The notes beneath the pieces were generated by a model, which saw nothing but the letters and a program-made list of their open reading frames with translations, made no database searches and had not been told where the DNA came from. A stretch of 16,848 nt of DNA from Spirochaetales bacterium UBA4629 (GTDB lineage Bacteria; Spirochaetota; Spirochaetia; Sphaerochaetales; Sphaerochaetaceae), in NCBI GenBank assembly GCA_002406055.1, contig DHMZ01000025.1, forward strand, positions 1 through 16,848, read 5' to 3'. Both the position numbers and the translations under genes were made by a program. Below are positions 12,860 to 16,848 of this stretch, piece after piece. Within the stretch, counting starts at the first letter, position 1. Each line of letters begins with the position of its first letter.

Positions 12860-15159
12860 ATAATAAAGCTGTCTTAGATATCGAATTGGATGTTGTGTTA
12901 AGAGATATTGCTTCATATAGCTTAAGCGATGAAGCAAGACGCTATGTAAACCCAGAGCTTTTTTCAACAGACGAAAGCATTTTAAGAGATAGATATCTTA
13001 AAATTGATGATTTAGTAAATAAACTAGAGGGTGCAGAGCCATTAGAATTCTTTCCGTCTCTTGGTGAGATTTTTAAATATGTAAAAGAGACCCATCGTGA
13101 TATCGAAGGAAAAGATATATACAAAATAGGGGAGTTTTTACACGCTACTCTTACACTCTATAAGTTTTTAGAAAAGGATCTTGATCATATTTATATAGAG
13201 TTAGAAGAGAAAATACTTTCGTCCTTAAATAGTGAAGGCGACGTAAACGAGAATCACCCGCGTCTATTACCTTTGATAAAGAAGAGAGATGAGATAAAAA
13301 ATGAACGCTATCGTTTCTCTCTTTCATTTATCTCTTCAAATCGTAGTATAGTTCAAAATGAAAATCCACTTTATCGCAATGAAAGAGTTGTTATACCAAT
13401 CTACTCGAAGGACAAAAAGAGTGATGAATACTATATTTCTGGACAATCAAGCTCTGGCAACACTACCTTTGTAGAGCCATTTAAGCTTGTTGAATTAAAC
13501 AATAATGTTGTTTTAGCTGAAGAAAGAATAAGAGTTGAAAAGCTTAAAATAGTTCATGAGCTAAGCGAAGAATGCAGAAATATCATATCTTTCTTAAAAG
13601 AGATGACTGAAACTGTTGTTGATTTTTCCTTCCACTATGTCTTTGCTCTTTGGGTAAGGAGAGTGAAAGCCAATCATATAGAGAGAAGTGAAGAAATATC
13701 ACTTATCGAAAGTCGTCATCCTCTTATAAAAGATAAGTGCGTTCCAATTTCTGTACGAATCGAGAAAGATAAGAGAGTTTTGGTGCTTTCTGGCGCTAAC
13801 TGTGGTGGTAAGACAGTTACAATGAAGACAATTGCCTTAATGGTTGCACTTAATCAGATTTCGTCCTTCATTCCTGCGTCTCCTTTATCAACTCTTCCTC
13901 ATTTTGATAATATTTTGACAGATATAGGGGACGGACAAAGTATCGAGGCAGAAAAATCGACGTTCTCATCTCATATGAGCAACATCGCATCAATTTGTTC
14001 AGAACTAACAGATTCTTCCTTGATTCTTCTCGATGAGTTAGGAAGTGGAACAGATCCAGAAGAGGGTGCAGTTCTATCTCTTTCTGTTTTAAAGTATTTA
14101 GCACAGAGAGGCCGTCTTACGATCTGTACTAGCCACTATAACCAAGTAAAAAACTTTGCTTATACTGAGAAGAATATGATGAATGCATCTATGGAATTCG
14201 ATAACAAAACTAGTCTTCCAACCTTTAAGGTTCTAGAAAATATTCCAGGAGATAGTCATGCTTTAAGTACCGCACGAAGAGCAAAAGTTCCTAAAGAAAT
14301 AATTGACGATGCGCTTCTTTCTTTGGGAGAAGAGAAGAATACTAGTGCCAATATAATTACCTCTCTATTAAGTAAATCGAGGACTCTTGATAGGAAAATA
14401 AGCGAATGTCATAGAGAAAAGCAAATCTTAGAAGAGGAAAGAAAAAAGCTAGAGAAGAGAGAAGAAGAGTTAAAGAAAGAATTACTTAATGCTGAAAAGA
14501 GCGGATACAAGGAACTTAATTCTTATTTACGTGAAAGCAGAAAAGAACTCGAGAATCTAGTTAAGCTTGTAAAAACAGGTACTTTAGATAAAGAAAAGAC
14601 AAAGCGCGTTAAGAATTTTATCTCTGAGCTTGAAAAAAAAGAGGACGATATAAAGAAAGACATAGAGAAGAAGGAGGAAGAGGCAGAAGATGATTACTCT
14701 TCTCTCGAACCATTTAAAAGTGGCGATGAAGTACTCTGTGGCTCAGATAAAACACATGCTGTCATTCTCTCTCTTGATGATAAGAACGCTTATGTTCTTT
14801 TCGACAATGGCTTAAAGATGAAAGTTAAGCTTTCTTCTCTTTTGCATGCAAAGAAAAAGGTAGAAAAAGAGGAGGCTAGTGTCTCATCTTTTACTAGTAC
14901 GATTAAAAAGCCAAAGCTTACTCTAGACTGCAGAGGTAAAACACTTAGCGAGACAATAGAGATGATTGATGACGAAATTGAGTCAGCGCTTCTATCTTCT
15001 TTATTTATGTTTTCGATTATTCATGGCTATGGAGATGGTATTCTTCAAAGAGGCGTCCATGAGTATTTGAAAAAGAATAAGTTTGTCGCTGACTACCGTT
15101 TTGCTCTTCCTGAAGATGGCGGAATGGGAAAAACATATGTCTTTTTAAAGAAGGATTAA
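12856..15159 (+). CDS. mutS2: Endonuclease MutS2
   Basis: MutS2 is a MutS paralogue without the mismatch-recognition domain. It has been linked to suppression of recombination and, in Bacillus, to splitting of collided ribosomes. A MutS core and clamp region (1-300) precedes the ATPase: Walker A GANCGGKT (313-320, Ala in place of the usual Pro) and Walker B LILLDELGSGTDPEEG (389-404). A long charged coiled coil runs about 510-615. A small beta domain resembling a KOW module follows (about 619-664), and a C-terminal Smr domain (about 688-767) has LDCRG (690-694) and IIHGYGDG (721-728, versus the common HGKGTG). The length of 767 aa is typical. It is last in the operon, and its stop overlaps the convergent transporter gene. 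Confidence 0.96.
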   Translation: MNNKAVLDIELDVVLRDIASYSLSDEARRYVNPELFSTDESILRDRYLKIDDLVNKLEGAEPLEFFPSLGEIFKYVKETHRDIEGKDIYKIGEFLHATLTLYKFLEKDLDHIYIELEEKILSSLNSEGDVNENHPRLLPLIKKRDEIKNERYRFSLSFISSNRSIVQNENPLYRNERVVIPIYSKDKKSDEYYISGQSSSGNTTFVEPFKLVELNNNVVLAEERIRVEKLKIVHELSEECRNIISFLKEMTETVVDFSFHYVFALWVRRVKANHIERSEEISLIESRHPLIKDKCVPISVRIEKDKRVLVLSGANCGGKTVTMKTIALMVALNQISSFIPASPLSTLPHFDNILTDIGDGQSIEAEKSTFSSHMSNIASICSELTDSSLILLDELGSGTDPEEGAVLSLSVLKYLAQRGRLTICTSHYNQVKNFAYTEKNMMNASMEFDNKTSLPTFKVLENIPGDSHALSTARRAKVPKEIIDDALLSLGEEKNTSANIITSLLSKSRTLDRKISECHREKQILEEERKKLEKREEELKKELLNAEKSGYKELNSYLRESRKELENLVKLVKTGTLDKEKTKRVKNFISELEKKEDDIKKDIEKKEEEAEDDYSSLEPFKSGDEVLCGSDKTHAVILSLDDKNAYVLFDNGLKMKVKLSSLLHAKKKVEKEEASVSSFTSTIKKPKLTLDCRGKTLSETIEMIDDEIESALLSSLFMFSIIHGYGDGILQRGVHEYLKKNKFVADYRFALPEDGGMGKTYVFLKKD

Positions 15160-16025
15160 TTTTTTTTCTTTTTATCAGGAAGCTGCGCAATAAGTACAGA
15201 TAAAAAGAGAATAGAAGCACCAAATATCTCTTTCTCCGACATTCTTTCAGAGAGAAGCAAAGCTCCTCCAAGTGCAGAGAATACACTTTCTAAAGAAAGT
15301 AGAAGTGTGGCTTTAGTTGGCGATGTGTACTTCTGGCCAACAACCTGGAGTGTGTATGCTATTCCACATGAAAATACTCCGCCATATATAATTGGCCATG
15401 CACAGGAAAGAATGGCATCTAGCGTAGTTCTTTCAAAGAAGAAAGACACAATTAAAGATGAAAGCCCTGCAAAGAAGAATTGAAGTGTTGAGAGTTCAAT
15501 TCCATTGTACTTTTTACCGAGTTTGTCGATAGCAATGATATGAAGAGAAAAGACGATGGATGACAAGAAGACAATTGCGTCGCCTTTATTAATTGATTCC
15601 GTGCTGCTAATGGAAAGGAGAAATGCTCCCACAAGACCAGTTAGAACGCAAATCCAAGTCCTGGTGCTACTTTTTTTACCCATTAAAAGAGAGATGACTG
15701 GAACAAGAAGAATATATAAGGAAGTTATGAAACCTGCTTTTCCTGCTGACGTATAGGTTATGCCTTCTTGTTGTAAATTTGACGCTAAGGCTAAGAGTAG
15801 GCCACATATTAGAGAATCAATAATAAGAGATTTTATGTATTTCTTATCTCTCTTCTTAATTAATGGGATAAAAAGAGGAAGAAGCACAATTGCTCCTAAA
15901 ATCATCCTTATTCCGTTATAGATAAAAGGGCCTAAAAGAGATGTTACCTGACTCTGTGCGACAAAAGCAAAACCCCAAATAAATGAAGTTAAAAGTAGTA
16001 AAAATGAGGAAACTGAAGATTTCAT
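15156..16025 (-). CDS. EamA-family (DMT superfamily) transporter
   Basis: The 289-aa protein has two tandem EamA repeats of about five helices each (about 6-138 and 148-282). The first repeat opens with SFIWGFAFVAQ and the second ends with SLESVFSALGGALLLSERMS, both highly typical. A short KKKKN tail should face the cytoplasm. Family members export or import amino acids and other small metabolites; the substrate cannot be inferred. No Shine-Dalgarno sequence is visible before the ATG. A weak promoter may lie upstream (TTCACA and TATAAA on the minus strand at 16056-16061 and 16035-16040, spacing 15). The gene is convergent with mutS2 and overlaps its stop by 4 bp. Confidence 0.93.
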   Translation of the reverse strand: MKSSVSSFLLLLTSFIWGFAFVAQSQVTSLLGPFIYNGIRMILGAIVLLPLFIPLIKKRDKKYIKSLIIDSLICGLLLALASNLQQEGITYTSAGKAGFITSLYILLVPVISLLMGKKSSTRTWICVLTGLVGAFLLSISSTESINKGDAIVFLSSIVFSLHIIAIDKLGKKYNGIELSTLQFFFAGLSSLIVSFFFERTTLDAILSCAWPIIYGGVFSCGIAYTLQVVGQKYTSPTKATLLLSLESVFSALGGALLLSERMSEKEIFGASILFLSVLIAQLPDKKKKN

Positions 16026-16087
16026 GAAATGGAGTTTATATTTACTTTAACTTTGTGTGAATATCTTTTTTGCGTTTTATTTTTATT

Positions 16088-16110
16088 TATAATAAAATGG
16101 ATGTGGAGGT
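16088..16110 (+). promoter_or_regulatory. -10 box and ribosome binding site of the uridine phosphorylase gene
   Basis: A perfect TATAAT lies at 16088-16093, with only a poor -35 (CTTTTT at 16065-16070, spacing 17). A perfect GGAGGT ribosome site (16105-16110) precedes the ATG at 16116. The strong ribosome site contrasts with the divergent transporter gene, which has none. Confidence 0.6.
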
Positions 16111-16115
16111 AAGAA

Positions 16116-16848
16116 ATGTCTGATTATATGAATGGAACTGGTATTCAATACCATTTAAGAATAAAGAAAGGTGATGTTGGTAGATATGTTATTCTTCCAG
16201 GAGATCCAAAGAGAGTTCCGCTAATTGCTAAGTATTTAGATAATCCAACATTCGTTGCAGATTATAGGGAATTTGTTACATACACAGGTACACTTGATGG
16301 AGTGAAGGTAAGTGTTACTAGTACAGGTATTGGTGGACCTAGCGCATCTATTGCTATGGAAGAGCTTTATAAGTGCGGTGCAGATACCTTTATTAGAATG
16401 GGAACTTGTGGTGGAATTGCTCTCCCTGTTATTGGTGGAGATGTTGTTATTGCAACAGGTGCTGTAAGAATGGAAGGTACTAGCCGTGAATATGCACCAA
16501 TTGAATTCCCAGCATGCGCTGATTATTCAGTAGTTGAAGCATTAAGAGAAGGAGCAAAGAAAGTTGGATGTAAATTCCATACTGGAATTGTCCAGTGTAA
16601 AGATAGCTTCTACGGTCAACATGACCCATCTATTATGCCTGTTAGTTATATGCTTGAAGAGAAATGGGAAGCTTGGAAGAGGCTAGGGGTTCTTGCTAGC
16701 GAAATGGAGAGTGCGGCACTCTTTACTGTTGCTTCTTTCTTAGGTGCTAGATGCGGAAGCGAATTCTTCGTTGTTGGAAATCAAGAGAGAGAAAAACTTG
16801 GAATGGATAACCCTAAACTACATGACGTAGATACTGCTATTAAAGTTG
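16116..16848 (+). CDS. udp: Uridine phosphorylase (3' end outside the window)
   Basis: Uridine phosphorylase (EC 2.4.2.3) cleaves uridine with phosphate to uracil and ribose 1-phosphate in nucleoside salvage. The frame is open from ATG 16116 to the window edge (244 codons). The family is usually about 250-260 aa, so only a few residues are missing. Visible motifs: VILPGDPKRV (25-34), STGIGGPSASIAMEEL (69-84), RMGTCGG with R94 for phosphate, QCKDSFYGQHDP (160-171) in the base-binding region, and the ribose-binding SEMESAAL (195-202). It belongs to the NP-I family. The EMES motif and the SFYGQ element favour uridine phosphorylase over purine nucleoside phosphorylase. It has its own promoter and ribosome site. 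Confidence 0.92.
   Translation, partial: MSDYMNGTGIQYHLRIKKGDVGRYVILPGDPKRVPLIAKYLDNPTFVADYREFVTYTGTLDGVKVSVTSTGIGGPSASIAMEELYKCGADTFIRMGTCGGIALPVIGGDVVIATGAVRMEGTSREYAPIEFPACADYSVVEALREGAKKVGCKFHTGIVQCKDSFYGQHDPSIMPVSYMLEEKWEAWKRLGVLASEMESAALFTVASFLGARCGSEFFVVGNQEREKLGMDNPKLHDVDTAIKV

Noticed and set aside
1..16848. CRISPR array, prophage, insertion sequence or defence island
   Set aside because: No regularly spaced repeats, terminal inverted repeats with target duplications, integrase, transposase or known defence genes were seen. The tRNA genes show no adjacent integrase or duplicated 3' end.

Overview
The window is an AT-rich bacterial chromosomal segment made almost entirely of housekeeping genes. 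Several features point to a low-GC spirochaete of the Treponema/Sphaerochaeta kind: a Rho_N-DUF4912 protein translationally coupled to a GH57 branching enzyme, a divergently transcribed DUF3536-type GH57 enzyme, and tRNA genes without an encoded CCA end. This placement rests on protein families and gene pairing, not on a search. I see no transposase, phage gene, CRISPR array, toxin-antitoxin pair or known defence system.

Layout. Positions 1-263 hold two tandem 5S rRNA genes; the first is cut by the window edge. Positions 317-3832 (+) hold a DegT-like aminotransferase homologue that lacks its PLP lysine, then NAD kinase and recN, tightly packed and closed by a terminator that can work in both directions. 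Positions 3881-6193 (-) hold a DUF3536 GH57 enzyme. A regulatory gap of about 300 bp with three inverted repeats separates it from the divergent pair at 6496-8801 (+), DUF4912 plus GH57 1,4-alpha-glucan branching enzyme, which also ends in a hairpin terminator. Positions 8892-9130 form a self-contained tRNA unit with a strong promoter, tRNA-Leu(GAG), tRNA-Val(UAC) and a terminator.

Positions 9180-15159 (+) form a six-gene run in which every junction overlaps by 1-4 nt: a CmpB-family membrane protein with a charged tail, YggS/PLPBP, a small secreted or membrane protein, an RluD-type pseudouridine synthase, RsgA and MutS2. The last three all act on ribosomes or can do so. A convergent EamA-type transporter (15156-16025, -) overlaps the mutS2 stop codon. 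A uridine phosphorylase gene (16116 to the right edge, +) has a perfect -10 box and Shine-Dalgarno sequence and runs off the window.

How the genes work together. The GH57 pair and DUF4912 suggest cytoplasmic alpha-glucan (glycogen-like) synthesis or remodelling under shared divergent control. NAD kinase and RecN form a common bacterial neighbour pair. The long operon looks like ribosome maturation and rescue plus PLP homeostasis. I found no clearly new multi-gene system. The best candidates for new biology are the lysine-less DegT homologue, the palindromes at the glucan locus and in front of the CmpB operon, and the uncharacterised DUF4912 and 112-residue proteins.
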